Assembly: GCF_000760695.4 (NCBI RefSeq)
Contig: NZ_JHEG04000001.1
Span: 7,030,478 to 7,094,477, forward strand
Direction of reading: 5' to 3'
DNA from: Tolypothrix bouteillei VB521301
GTDB lineage: Bacteria > Cyanobacteriota > Cyanobacteriia > Cyanobacteriales > Nostocaceae
Length of the DNA: 64,000 nt
Part shown: in pieces, positions 9,470-18,338 of the stretch
Position numbering within the stretch: position 1 is the first letter of the stretch
Layout of the letters: every line of letters starts with the position of its first letter
Made by a program: the position numbers and the translations under genes
Notes under the pieces: model-generated
What the model was told of the DNA's origin: nothing
The model's database searches: none
What the model saw: the letters and a program-made list of their open reading frames with translations, nothing else

Positions 9470-9485
9470 TGTGACCTAGATCACA
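9470..9485. promoter_or_regulatory. CRP/SyCRP1-type operator TGTGACCTAGATCACA
   Basis: The 16-mer TGTGACCTAGATCACA matches the cAMP receptor protein consensus TGTGA-N6-TCACA exactly; its central bases CCTAGA are one change from perfect symmetry. It sits between two divergent genes, about 90 bases from the 65-aa gene (minus strand) and about 370 from the STAS gene (plus strand). Distance favours control of the former. The match is direct; regulation is inferred. Confidence 0.6.
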
Positions 9486-9856
9486 GCTTTTTTTAACATT
9501 GAGTTTGCTGGAAAGCCAAAAGACATAGTGAAAAAAATGTATACAAAACTTATAAGTTTTCTCATTTTAAATCTCGAAATGGTCTTAGAATCATAGCTTA
9601 CATGAGTCTTTCTCTACAAAGCAAGTAAAACCATTTTTTCTTTATTAAACTTATATCCAGAATCTTAGAATGAGTTCCCTTGAATGTATATTTAAATACA
9701 GTTTTTTGTGAATTTGAGACAATCTTTAAAGAGAACGGCTGTGGCAATAAAGATTCAGCAAAGAGGCGTAGGACAAATGGTCGATGTGAGGAAAAAAAGA
9801 TTATGGTCAAATACATCTATCTTTAAAATTTCATGAACCAAACATAGGATGTCACA
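9486..9856. other. Long AT-rich leader or promoter region upstream of the STAS gene
   Basis: About 370 bases with no convincing gene. It is T-rich and holds the divergent CRP-type site at its left edge. A 72-codon minus-strand open frame inside has no recognisable features and was rejected. Confidence 0.4.
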
Positions 9857-10255
9857 ATGTTGTTAATAGATTATCCAAAAATTGCAGTTATTCGCCCACA
9901 AGGTAGTTTAAGCGGCTCAAAAGCTCTAGAGTTAGATAAAGACCTGAGGACTACCCTAGTAAAAGAAGATATTTCTGTCTTACTGTTAGATTTACAATAT
10001 GTAGAATCTTTAGATTGCTCTGGGTTGATGGCATTGGTGTCTGCACTGAAATTGGCTCAAACCAAGAGAAAGCGTTTTAGCCTCTGCTGCGTCCCTGCTC
10101 CATTAAGAATGATTTTTGAACTGACACAACTCGATACAGTTTTTGAAATGTTTGATTGCGAGGCAGAATTTGAAGCCACTTGTGAATCTGTACGCGAGGC
10201 AGAATTTGAAGCCACTTGCGAGTCTGTAGGGGAACCAGCACTGTTGTGTGCCTGA
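9857..10255 (+). CDS. STAS-domain anti-sigma factor antagonist
   Basis: 132-aa protein: STAS fold over residues 1-105, with LLLDLQYVESLDCSGLMALV carrying the Asp-X-Ser-Gly site where SpoIIAA-like proteins are phosphorylated. In cyanobacteria such proteins take part in partner-switching with serine kinases and PP2C phosphatases; none is adjacent here. The tail is odd: a 12-residue unit (EAEFEATCESV plus one residue) occurs twice in tandem at about residues 102-125, the two DNA copies differing at only a few bases, so a recent duplication has lengthened the C-terminus. Confidence 0.82.
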   Translation: MLLIDYPKIAVIRPQGSLSGSKALELDKDLRTTLVKEDISVLLLDLQYVESLDCSGLMALVSALKLAQTKRKRFSLCCVPAPLRMIFELTQLDTVFEMFDCEAEFEATCESVREAEFEATCESVGEPALLCA

Positions 10256-10354
10256 AATTAGGAAAATAAAACGAGCGGCTCGCCACCAAACACCGAATCA
10301 ATGCTAAGGTTGGAGGGGAGTATCTGTATTATAAGGTAGCTCGAAGATAGCACA

Positions 10355-13126
10355 GTGGCTGTTGCATTTGAAAAGTTAATCTCACCGGATATATTAAAGC
10401 CAGCTCGTTACCTAGGTAACGAGCTCTTAGCAGTTCATAAGCCTTGGGACTCCGCAGTAGTACGCTGGGTACTTACCTACCCAGAAGTCTATGAAGTTGG
10501 TGCCGCAAATCTAGGGCATGTTATTCTCTATAACATTCTTAATACCCAGCCGCGCCAGTTATGCGATCGTTCGTATCTACCAGGAACGGACTTAGCGGCG
10601 AAGTTAAGAGCAACAAACACACCGTTGTTTGCGGTGGAATCCAAGCGAGCGTTGAGCGAATTTGACATTTTAGGATTTAGCCTCAGTTATGAGTTAGGGG
10701 TAACCAACATTTTGGAGATGTTGGATTTAGCTGGTATTCCTTTAACTTGGCGGGAACGTATGGAAGGGACTGGGGATAGGGGACTAGGGGACAAGGAAGA
10801 CAAGGGGGACAAGGAAGACAGTTATACCTTATCTCCCCCCTCTCCCTTGTCTTATCCTTTAATCTTCGCGGGTGGACAAACGGCGACGTCCAATCCCGAA
10901 CCCTATGCTGATTTCTTTGATTTTGTTGCATTGGGGGATGGTGAAGAACTTCTACCAGAAATTGGTTTGATTTTGGAAGAAGGTAAGAAAGCAGGGCTCA
11001 ATCGTACAGAGTTATTGCTGGAGTTAGCACAAATACCGGGCGTGTACGTTCCTCAGTTTTACGATATGGCGGAGGACGGTTCGGTTCATCCCAACCGCCC
11101 GGATGTTCCCAAAAAAATCTTGCGCCGAGTCGCAACTCCCATACCCGCCTACTCCATTGGCTTGGTTCCCTACATCCAACCAGTCCACGATCGCCTGACA
11201 ATTGAAATACGTCGCGGTTGTACCCGTGGCTGTCGCTTTTGTCAACCGGGAATGCTGACTAGACCGGCGCGAGATGTAGAACCGGAGCGCGTGGTTGAAG
11301 CAATTGAGCAAGGAATGCGGCAGACGGGTTATAATGAATTTTCCTTGCTATCTCTCAGTTGTTCTGATTATTTGTCTCTGCCAGCTGTAGGGATGGAAAT
11401 TAAGAACCGTCTCAAAAATGAGAACATAACTCTTTCTTTACCAAGCCAACGAGTAGACAGATTTGATGAAAATATTGCCAATATCTTGGGTGGTACAAGA
11501 CAAGGGGGATTGACTTTTGCACCAGAAGCTGGTACGCAACGGATGCGCGATATTGTCAATAAAGGATTGACAAATGAAGAACTGTTGCGAGGTGTAAAAA
11601 CGGCTTGGGAAAAAGGTTGGGACAAAATTAAGCTGTACTTTATGATTGGCTTACCCGGAGAAACTGATGCTGATGTTTTGGGTATTGCGGAAACAGTAAG
11701 CTGGTTGCAACAAGAGTGTCGGGCAAATCGGAGAAAACCTCTGTCGTTAAACTTAACAATTTCTAATTTTACGCCCAAACCCCATACTCCTTTTCAGTGG
11801 CACTCAGTTTCAACAGCAGAGTTTAAACGCAAGCAAGGCTTATTGCGGCAAGCATTTCGCCGTATGAAAGGAGTGAAGGTGAATTTCACCGATGTCCGGA
11901 TTTCAGCAATGGAAGATTTTGTAGGACGAGGCGATCGCACCCTTGCTCGTGTGGTCCGTCGTGCTTGGGAACTAGGTGCTGGAATGGACTCTTGGTACGA
12001 GAATATAGAAAAAGCATACAGCGCATGGGGAACTGCGATCGCAGAAGCAGGTTTGGATTGGAAATACCGCCTGGTTGAAAACGGTGAATGGAATTTGTTT
12101 GGAGTTGAACACACAGGGGAAGAAGGAGACAAGGAGGACAAGGAAGATCCGGTAGAACTTTCTCCTTTGTCTACCTTGTCCCATGCTCTAGACCGACCCC
12201 TCCCTTGGGACCATCTCGATACAGGTATCGATAAAAAATGGCTCAAGGAAGATTTACAACGCGCTCTACAAGCAGCTACAGTACCGGATTGCTCTTTTGA
12301 AGGCTGTTCTCATTGTGGGGTTTGCAGTACTGATTTTGGTCACAATATAGTGATTTCGCCACCAGAGATTCCTAAATTTGCTGGGGAGTTTGTACCCAAC
12401 AAAACAAAAGCACAAAGATTGCGTGTTTGGTTTGGTAAACTGGGTAACATGGCTTTAGTCAGTCATTTGGATCTATTGCGCTTGTTCGATCGGGCTTTGC
12501 GAAGAGCGGGATTACCAATTTCTTTTACAGGTGGATTCCACCCACATCCTCGTATCGCTATTGCCAGTGCTTTATCTTTAGGAGCAACTAGCAGCGGTGA
12601 AATTGTGGATTTCGATCTAACTACACCAATCGAATTGGAGGATTTCCGGCAAAAGCTAGCCGCAGCCTTGCCACCAGATACTCCTTTATATAAGGTGGAA
12701 CAACTGGATTTAAAAGCACCAGCAGCCAGTCAACTGTTGGAAGCAGCAGAGTATTTGATGACTGTAGCTTGTTCCAATGGAGAAGTGGTTCCTGTACAAT
12801 GGCAAGGTTGGATTGATACAATAAAAGCAAAAGATGAAATTTTGTGGGAACACACAACCAAGTCTGGTAAGACACAGTTAGTAAATCTGCGCGATCGCTT
12901 GAGAGAGTTGGAAATAGTAGAGCCATCAAGTCTGACCTCAACTAATGTCCAAAGCTGTTTTAAACATCAAGAACAATCCGCAGTCGTTCTACGTTATGTA
13001 GGCAGTTGTCGCCAAGATGGAACAGTGTTGCGTCCGGAGCAAATTCTGTCTATCCTAGAACAAGTAGCAGGTGCAGAATTTCATCTGCTTCACGTTCACC
13101 GCAATCGGCTGGTTTTAGCGGTATAA
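10355..13126 (+). CDS. TIGR03960-type B12-binding radical SAM protein fused to DUF2344
   Basis: 923-aa fusion protein starting at GTG. The N-terminal half has a B12-binding-like region, then a radical SAM core with RRGCTRGCRFCQPG (Cys 289, 293, 296 bind the 4Fe-4S cluster). The C-terminal part, from about residue 690 (LRVWFGKLGNMALVSHLDLL), matches the TIGR03936/DUF2344 family. A Cys cluster CSFEGCSHCGVC lies near 650. The reaction is unknown. It lies just upstream of rne. Two low-complexity stretches (about 139-166 and 588-612, rich in Gly-Asp-Lys-Glu and Ser-Pro) look like repeat DNA inserted in frame, since each is encoded by a GGGGACAAGG / CCTTGTC partial palindrome. Confidence 0.85.
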   Translation: MAVAFEKLISPDILKPARYLGNELLAVHKPWDSAVVRWVLTYPEVYEVGAANLGHVILYNILNTQPRQLCDRSYLPGTDLAAKLRATNTPLFAVESKRALSEFDILGFSLSYELGVTNILEMLDLAGIPLTWRERMEGTGDRGLGDKEDKGDKEDSYTLSPPSPLSYPLIFAGGQTATSNPEPYADFFDFVALGDGEELLPEIGLILEEGKKAGLNRTELLLELAQIPGVYVPQFYDMAEDGSVHPNRPDVPKKILRRVATPIPAYSIGLVPYIQPVHDRLTIEIRRGCTRGCRFCQPGMLTRPARDVEPERVVEAIEQGMRQTGYNEFSLLSLSCSDYLSLPAVGMEIKNRLKNENITLSLPSQRVDRFDENIANILGGTRQGGLTFAPEAGTQRMRDIVNKGLTNEELLRGVKTAWEKGWDKIKLYFMIGLPGETDADVLGIAETVSWLQQECRANRRKPLSLNLTISNFTPKPHTPFQWHSVSTAEFKRKQGLLRQAFRRMKGVKVNFTDVRISAMEDFVGRGDRTLARVVRRAWELGAGMDSWYENIEKAYSAWGTAIAEAGLDWKYRLVENGEWNLFGVEHTGEEGDKEDKEDPVELSPLSTLSHALDRPLPWDHLDTGIDKKWLKEDLQRALQAATVPDCSFEGCSHCGVCSTDFGHNIVISPPEIPKFAGEFVPNKTKAQRLRVWFGKLGNMALVSHLDLLRLFDRALRRAGLPISFTGGFHPHPRIAIASALSLGATSSGEIVDFDLTTPIELEDFRQKLAAALPPDTPLYKVEQLDLKAPAASQLLEAAEYLMTVACSNGEVVPVQWQGWIDTIKAKDEILWEHTTKSGKTQLVNLRDRLRELEIVEPSSLTSTNVQSCFKHQEQSAVVLRYVGSCRQDGTVLRPEQILSILEQVAGAEFHLLHVHRNRLVLAV

Positions 13127-13132
13127 TCTTGG

Positions 13133-13161
13133 AGAGGGCAATTTGCTAGTGGTTGCCCTCT
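13133..13161 (+). terminator. Hairpin after the radical SAM gene
   Basis: AGAGGGCAA (13133-13141) pairs perfectly with TTGCCCTCT (13153-13161) around an 11-base loop, starting seven bases past the stop codon. No T-run follows, so it may be a terminator or an mRNA 3'-end stabiliser. Confidence 0.55.
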
Positions 13162-13767
13162 AAATGCATATCTTGGGAATTGATTTTTGACAAGGTTGCG
13201 TTAGAATTAGAGGAAGAGAAATTTTCTGGCGCTGCATTGAGGGATCTGGTTCACTACCCTGGTACTGTTCAGGGCGTAAGAGCAAAGATGTTAGAGTGCG
13301 ATATTTAGGATTTTATGGGCGTGAAAAACCGCTATCTGATTCATGAAACACTCTCCTTGATAGCTAGAATCTCGATCCAGCAATCAACAACAAGCACCGT
13401 AGGCTTCTCTAACTCTATAATTTTTAAAACTACTTTGAGTGCTCGAGCCTTAAGTGGTAAGAGACCTGCATCAAAAATTAACCGGGGACGGGTGCTTAAA
13501 TTTGCTTAAATAGTATGCAGCCGTTCTAGAATAATCAAAAAAGCCAAGTGCGTTGGGAAGGCGCGTCATCGGGCGGCAATGCTCCCTTGAATATAGTGCC
13601 ATTGAGTTTCCCAACTTGAAGCAACTAGCGCTTATTGGAAGCGGAAGTTTGAGCAAAGAATCGCAATTTTTATTACAAGCTGCACTGACTCAGGCTTGCT
13701 GGGGCTTTTCAAGAACAATAAACCCCAAAGTCTGTTTGTGCCGCCGAGAATTGAGGAACATAATTGA
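13162..13767 (+). promoter_or_regulatory. Long upstream/leader region of rne
   Basis: About 600 bases separate the hairpin from the rne start. RNase E genes in other bacteria carry long 5' untranslated leaders that the enzyme itself cleaves for autoregulation; a similar role is plausible here but inferred. Small open frames inside (13315-13509, 13553-13789) have no ribosome site or familiar sequence. A GAGGA ribosome-binding site lies about 10 bases before the rne ATG. Confidence 0.4.
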
Positions 13768-15852
13768 ATGCCAAAACAAATTATCATAGCAGAACAGCAT
13801 CAGATTGCTGCTGTATTTTCTGAAGATCAAATACAAGAACTTGTTGTAGCTACAGGTCATCACCAAATTGGTGATATATATTTGGGTGTAGTTGAAAATG
13901 TATTACCTGGGATAGATGCTGCGTTTGTCAATATAGGAGATCCGGAACGGAACGGTTTTATTCACGTAACTGACTTGGGACCCCTACGGCTCAAGCGTAC
14001 AGCCGCAGCAATCACAGAATTGTTAGTGCCACAGCAAAAAGTGTTGGTTCAAGTGATGAAAGAACCAACAGGAACCAAAGGACCGAGACTGACGGGAAAT
14101 ATTACCTTACCCGGACGTTATGTAGTGCTGATGCCCTACGGGCGGGGTGTAAATTTATCACGGCGAATAAAGAGCGAAACCGAACGCAACCGCTTGCGTG
14201 CTTTAGCAATTTTAATTAAGCCCGCAGGTATGGGTCTGCTCGTTCGTACCGAAGCAGAAGGTAAGCCGGAAGAAGCAATCATAGAAGATTTAGAATTACT
14301 GCAAAAGCAGTGGGAAGCCATTCAGCAAGAAGCGCAATCAACTCGTGCGCCAGCACTGCTAAATAGAGATGATGACTTTATCCAACGCGTACTGCGCGAT
14401 ATGTACGGTGCGGATGTCAACCGGATTGTGGTTGATTCGAGCACGGGTTTAAAGCGAGTGAAGCAGTACTTGCAAAACTGGAGTGGCGGACAAACTCCAC
14501 AAGGGTTGTTAATCGACCATCACCGCGATCGCACTGCTATATTAGAGTACTTCCGCATTAATGCTGCTATTAAAGAAGCCCTCAAACCTAGAGTAGATCT
14601 ACCTTCTGGCGGATATATTATTATTGAACCAACAGAAGCATTAACGGTGATAGATGTCAACTCCGGATCGTTCACGCGATCGGCAACAGCTAGAGAAACC
14701 GTTTTGTGGACTAACTGTGAAGCAGCAGCAGAAATTGCTCGCCAACTCCGCTTGCGAAACGTTGCTGGCGTGATAGTCGTTGATTTTATTGATATGGAAT
14801 CGCGACGCGACCAACTACAAGTTTTGGAACACTTCAACAAAGCACTCAAAGCAGACAAAGCCCGTCCCCAAATTGCCCAACTCACCGAATTGGGCTTGGT
14901 GGAACTGACTCGCAAGCGCCAAGGTCAAAACATTTACGAATTGTTTGGCAAAACCTGTCCAACTTGTGGCGGTTTGGGACATGTTGTCCATCTCCCTGGC
15001 GAAACTGAAAGCCGTTTACCAACATCACCAGCAGAATTACCAGACCGATTTGCTCCTCTGTCTAATAGAGAGCAACCCCGATTGGCGCAAACAACCAGAG
15101 TCCCCGAACCCCGAGAAAGTAATTACGACGGGTATGGAGAACCATCATCCTATGAAACAAGTGGCGAGTTGTCTTCTCTCAATTTAGATCATCATCCCAG
15201 CTACCGGGAAATAGGTGAAGATAGAATCAAGCGCCGTATCCGTCGCAACCGCCAGCAAGGGCTGAATGGAGGAAATGGCAAAGAAGAAAACCGGACAATC
15301 GGTAGCCCATCACTTTCTTTCGATCAAGACTTCGATCTTGATGACGAACCGGAAATTGGAAGCGTATCAGAAATTCCCTTACCCGTTCCTAAAGGAGCAT
15401 GGGGCGACAGACCCGAACGGACTAAAATTACCAGGATAGAACCTGTCAAACCAGTGGTAGAACCACCTGAGATTGTCACAGTAGAAATGTCTTCTCCAGA
15501 ACAGGAAGTTTTTGCTTACACGGGTGCGTCTCCACTGCTGAAATTGAATCGTGAAGTCAAAAATCCCAAGGCAGTTATTATTAACGTTACCCTTCCCGGT
15601 CAAAATTCAACAGCAACAGTTACGGAATCAAGTTCTGTAGATGAAGAAGAAGAATCAACCCCGTTACCTATTAGCGAACCACCAACAATCACTCAAACCA
15701 TAGTTGAGCCAGTGGTAATTCGCAAACCTGTAGAAGCAGAAACAACGGTTGATGAGCCAGTCGTTTCTGAAGCAGTAGATAACTCTGAAGCAAGTGGTAG
15801 CATAAGCGGGCGTCGCCGTCGTCGCCGTTCCTCTTCTGTAGACTCCGATTGA
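13768..15852 (+). CDS. rne: Ribonuclease E/G
   Basis: 694-aa endoribonuclease for mRNA decay and rRNA/tRNA processing. S1 RNA-binding domain (about 35-120, GDIYLGVVENVLPGIDAAF), then the RNase E/G catalytic region with Asp 296 in IDVNSG and Asp 339 in VVDFIDME as metal-binding candidates, and the zinc-link CPTCGG (Cys 397 and 400) that joins dimers. After about 415 comes an acidic, Pro-rich disordered tail ending GRRRRRRSSSVDSD. A C-terminal poly-Arg nonapeptide of this kind is known in cyanobacterial RNase E as the contact for polynucleotide phosphorylase. rnhB follows 29 bases after the stop. Confidence 0.93.
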   Translation: MPKQIIIAEQHQIAAVFSEDQIQELVVATGHHQIGDIYLGVVENVLPGIDAAFVNIGDPERNGFIHVTDLGPLRLKRTAAAITELLVPQQKVLVQVMKEPTGTKGPRLTGNITLPGRYVVLMPYGRGVNLSRRIKSETERNRLRALAILIKPAGMGLLVRTEAEGKPEEAIIEDLELLQKQWEAIQQEAQSTRAPALLNRDDDFIQRVLRDMYGADVNRIVVDSSTGLKRVKQYLQNWSGGQTPQGLLIDHHRDRTAILEYFRINAAIKEALKPRVDLPSGGYIIIEPTEALTVIDVNSGSFTRSATARETVLWTNCEAAAEIARQLRLRNVAGVIVVDFIDMESRRDQLQVLEHFNKALKADKARPQIAQLTELGLVELTRKRQGQNIYELFGKTCPTCGGLGHVVHLPGETESRLPTSPAELPDRFAPLSNREQPRLAQTTRVPEPRESNYDGYGEPSSYETSGELSSLNLDHHPSYREIGEDRIKRRIRRNRQQGLNGGNGKEENRTIGSPSLSFDQDFDLDDEPEIGSVSEIPLPVPKGAWGDRPERTKITRIEPVKPVVEPPEIVTVEMSSPEQEVFAYTGASPLLKLNREVKNPKAVIINVTLPGQNSTATVTESSSVDEEEESTPLPISEPPTITQTIVEPVVIRKPVEAETTVDEPVVSEAVDNSEASGSISGRRRRRRSSSVDSD

Positions 15853-15881
15853 TTCATCTACCTGGCTCGATCGACCAACTT

Positions 15882-16550
15882 ATGATAGACATAGAGCAAA
15901 ATGCCGCTTCTTCCAAATTGCCAGCGCCTTTACAAGAAACAAGGTGGTTGGAGTTTTCCACGCTGTTAAATGTTCAAAAACCTATTGCAGGCGTAGATGA
16001 AGTAGGTCGAGGTGCTCTATTTGGTCCTGTGGTAGCAGCAGCTGTGATATTACCCAATTTGGCTTTGCCTCATCTTGTGGCTGCTAATATTAAGGACAGT
16101 AAAAAGCTGTCTGGTAATCAAAGACGATTGCTCGCCCAACAGATCTGTGAGTTGGCAGTAGACTGGAAAATAGGATTTGCATCCACCGCAGAAATTGACC
16201 GGATAAACATTTTGCAGGCAACACTGTTGGCGATGAAGCGGGCTGTGCTGAAATTGAAAATACAGCCTGCTTTATGCTTGATTGATGGCAATCAGTTAGT
16301 GAATGATTTACCACTGCCACAACAAACAATAGTTAAAGGTGATGAGTGCTCTTTAGCTATAGCTTCTGCCAGCATTGTTGCCAAAGTTTGGCGCGACGAC
16401 TTGGTGTTACGACTTGCTTCTAAATATCCCATGTACGATTTAGAACGCAACAAGGGATACGGTAGCCAAAAGCATTTAATGGCATTGCGCCAGTATGGTC
16501 CTTCGCTTTTACACCGCAAGTCTTTCCGTCCCTGCCAGAATAATTCGTAA
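15882..16550 (+). CDS. rnhB: Ribonuclease HII
   Basis: 222-aa RNase HII, which cuts the RNA strand of RNA-DNA hybrids and removes misincorporated ribonucleotides. Motifs: GVDEVGRGALFGPVVAAAVI (Asp-Glu active site), DSKKLS, KGDECSLAIASASIVAKVWRD and the C-terminal KGYGSQKHLMALRQYGPSLLHRKSF. The ATG at 15882 is preferred over an in-frame TTG at 15849 that would overlap rne by four bases. It is probably co-transcribed with rne. The tail Asn-Asn-Ser-stop is encoded by an AATTCGT repeat that also holds the stop of the convergent gene. Confidence 0.92.
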   Translation: MIDIEQNAASSKLPAPLQETRWLEFSTLLNVQKPIAGVDEVGRGALFGPVVAAAVILPNLALPHLVAANIKDSKKLSGNQRRLLAQQICELAVDWKIGFASTAEIDRINILQATLLAMKRAVLKLKIQPALCLIDGNQLVNDLPLPQQTIVKGDECSLAIASASIVAKVWRDDLVLRLASKYPMYDLERNKGYGSQKHLMALRQYGPSLLHRKSFRPCQNNS

Positions 16551-16565
16551 TTCGTAATTATTCTG
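16536..16565. terminator. Inverted repeat between convergent rnhB and DUF1997 genes
   Basis: CAGAATAATT (16536-16545) is the exact reverse complement of AATTATTCTG (16556-16565); the 10-base loop holds the rnhB stop, and the right arm holds the stop of the opposing gene. The two coding regions are only seven bases apart. Probably a shared bidirectional 3' end. Confidence 0.6.
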
Positions 16566-17142
16566 TCACCATCGGTAAGTCTGCGCTTTCGGTTGTCAGG
16601 GGTGTTTGCCGTGTTTGTGATAAAGCCCATTGGCGGTAATCGGCTAGTAACTGATACTGCAATCTTTGCTTTATAGTTAGCAAAACACTCTTCAACAATC
16701 CATTGCCCGTTGCTTCTAGGATGGCTTTAGGTGTAAAGGAAAATGGAGGTGGTAATTCCACTTGGACTTCTAAATCGGCTCTTCCTTGGAGGTAGGTGCC
16801 AGTATTTAGTTGTTCTGGTGCTAAATATCCTTTTAAGTTTAAAGAAAACCGTTGGTTGATATATTCAATACCGAGAATTTCACAACCTACCGATCGCACG
16901 CAAATTGTTCCATTTGATTCCGCCGTGACTTTTAAGTCCACAGTGGGCTGAATGCTTAGTGTCATAAAACTTAGAGGACGCAATTTCAGACGAAAGACTT
17001 CCTCAGACAGCTGCTGAATGCGATTGGGGTCAAACAATGCCCTAACTAATCGTTGGGGCTGGCGCAAATAGTGTTGAATCGGAATAGGCTGAGCCGGAAT
17101 TGCGATCGCAACCAATTGAGATGCAGTAAACCGAGTAGGCAT
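16558..17142 (-). CDS. DUF1997 domain protein
   Basis: 194-aa soluble protein of the DUF1997 family found in cyanobacteria and plastids, function unknown. The sequence alternates short beta-strands (TVDLKVTAESNGTICVRSVG; LNTGTYLQGRADLEVQVELP) and ends in a helix, consistent with a START/polyketide-cyclase-like fold. No catalytic residues are obvious. It stands alone on the minus strand between rnhB and pheA. Confidence 0.8.
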   Translation of the reverse strand: MPTRFTASQLVAIAIPAQPIPIQHYLRQPQRLVRALFDPNRIQQLSEEVFRLKLRPLSFMTLSIQPTVDLKVTAESNGTICVRSVGCEILGIEYINQRFSLNLKGYLAPEQLNTGTYLQGRADLEVQVELPPPFSFTPKAILEATGNGLLKSVLLTIKQRLQYQLLADYRQWALSQTRQTPLTTESADLPMVTE

Positions 17143-17399
17143 GAGAGTATTTAAAAACTTGTTAATTAATTGTAATAGTTTTTAACTTTCTTTGTGTTTT
17201 TGTGCAAAAAAACTGAGAGATGTCCTTAATTGTAGGACTTTCGGTCATCAGAAAACAAGATAAAAGTAGTAATGGAGAGCCAAATATAAAATTTATGGCA
17301 GCTTTGATAGAAATGGGATATAAAGACCTGTATAAGGAAAAGGTTCTGATGTATTATTAAGAACCTATAAATGTATCTCATTGCGCTACAAAAAACTTC

Positions 17400-18284
17400 A
17401 TGACCTTATCGATCGCACATTTAGGACCTCCTGGCACTTATGCGGAACAAGCAGCAATTCTTTATTACAACTGGCTGACTCAAATCTCAGCCCAGAAAGC
17501 CATTCTATGTCCGTATCCCAGTATTGCCCAAACATTGCGAGCTGTTGCACAAGGACAGACAAAACTGGCTGTGGTCCCGGTGGAAAATTCTATCGAAGGT
17601 AGTGTGACTATGACGTTAGATGCACTATGGCAACTTGATGGTCTGCAAGTTCAGCTAGCTTTAGTCATGCCAATAGTCCATACATTAATTTCTTGTGCTC
17701 AAAGTATGGAAGATCTTAAAACCGTTTACTCTCATCCACAAGCCCTAGCACAATGTCAGAGATGGTTGGATAGAGTTCTACCAAAAGTACAATTAATTCC
17801 AACAAATTCTACAACAGAAGCATTACTGCAACTCGATCGAGACACAACAGCCGCCGCCATTTCTTCTCAACGTGCAGCACAACTCTATAATTTACCCGTG
17901 CTAGCAACTGGGATTAATGATTACCCGGAAAATTGCACTCGATTTTGGGTGATCGGCAAAAATTACATCCCATTTGCCCGCCCTTCTCATTTAGAACGAG
18001 CCAGTCACACCTCGCTTGCTTTTAGTACTCCTGCAAATGTACCCGGCGCACTAGCAAAACCACTACAAGTGTTTGCCAGTATAGGAATTAACTTAAGCAA
18101 AATTGAATCTCGTCCTACAAAGCGATCGTTAGGAGAATATTTATTTTTTATCGACTTAGAAGCAGATTTATCCGAACCTCAAGTCGAGTCTGCCTTGGCA
18201 GAGATAGCGTCTTATACAGAGATCTTAAAAATCTTTGGCAGCTATAATGTTTTGCCAATTCAAGAGTTAGTGGTTAGCTGTTAG
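17400..18284 (+). CDS. pheA: Prephenate dehydratase
   Basis: 294-aa enzyme converting prephenate to phenylpyruvate in phenylalanine synthesis. The prephenate dehydratase domain spans about 1-185, with NSIEGSVTMTLDAL and a TRFWVIG segment. The C-terminal ACT regulatory domain (about 200-285) contains GALAKPLQVFASIGINLSKIESRP, whose ESRP motif marks the phenylalanine-binding site, so feedback inhibition is likely. It stands alone and lacks a chorismate mutase domain. The last residues, ELVVSC, and the stop are encoded by TTAGTGG heptamers. Confidence 0.93.
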   Translation: MTLSIAHLGPPGTYAEQAAILYYNWLTQISAQKAILCPYPSIAQTLRAVAQGQTKLAVVPVENSIEGSVTMTLDALWQLDGLQVQLALVMPIVHTLISCAQSMEDLKTVYSHPQALAQCQRWLDRVLPKVQLIPTNSTTEALLQLDRDTTAAAISSQRAAQLYNLPVLATGINDYPENCTRFWVIGKNYIPFARPSHLERASHTSLAFSTPANVPGALAKPLQVFASIGINLSKIESRPTKRSLGEYLFFIDLEADLSEPQVESALAEIASYTEILKIFGSYNVLPIQELVVSC

Positions 18285-18338
18285 TTGTTTATTATCACTA
18301 CTAGCTACTAACCACTAACAACCAACCAATAACTATTA
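18265..18338. repeat. STRR inverted repeat between pheA and the LON-domain gene
   Basis: TTAGTGGTTAGCTGTTAGTT on the left faces ACTAACCACTAACAACCAAC on the right across a short spacer. The array overlaps the pheA 3' end and abuts the end of the convergent gene, and is a likely bidirectional terminator. Confidence 0.65.

Noticed and set aside
9598-9816. 72-codon minus-strand open frame upstream of the STAS gene
   Set aside because: AT-rich, no plausible start signal, no familiar motif; more likely leader DNA.
13315-13789. Two small plus-strand open frames in the rne leader (one overlapping the rne start)
   Set aside because: No ribosome site and no protein-like composition; the second overlaps the well-supported rne start in another frame.
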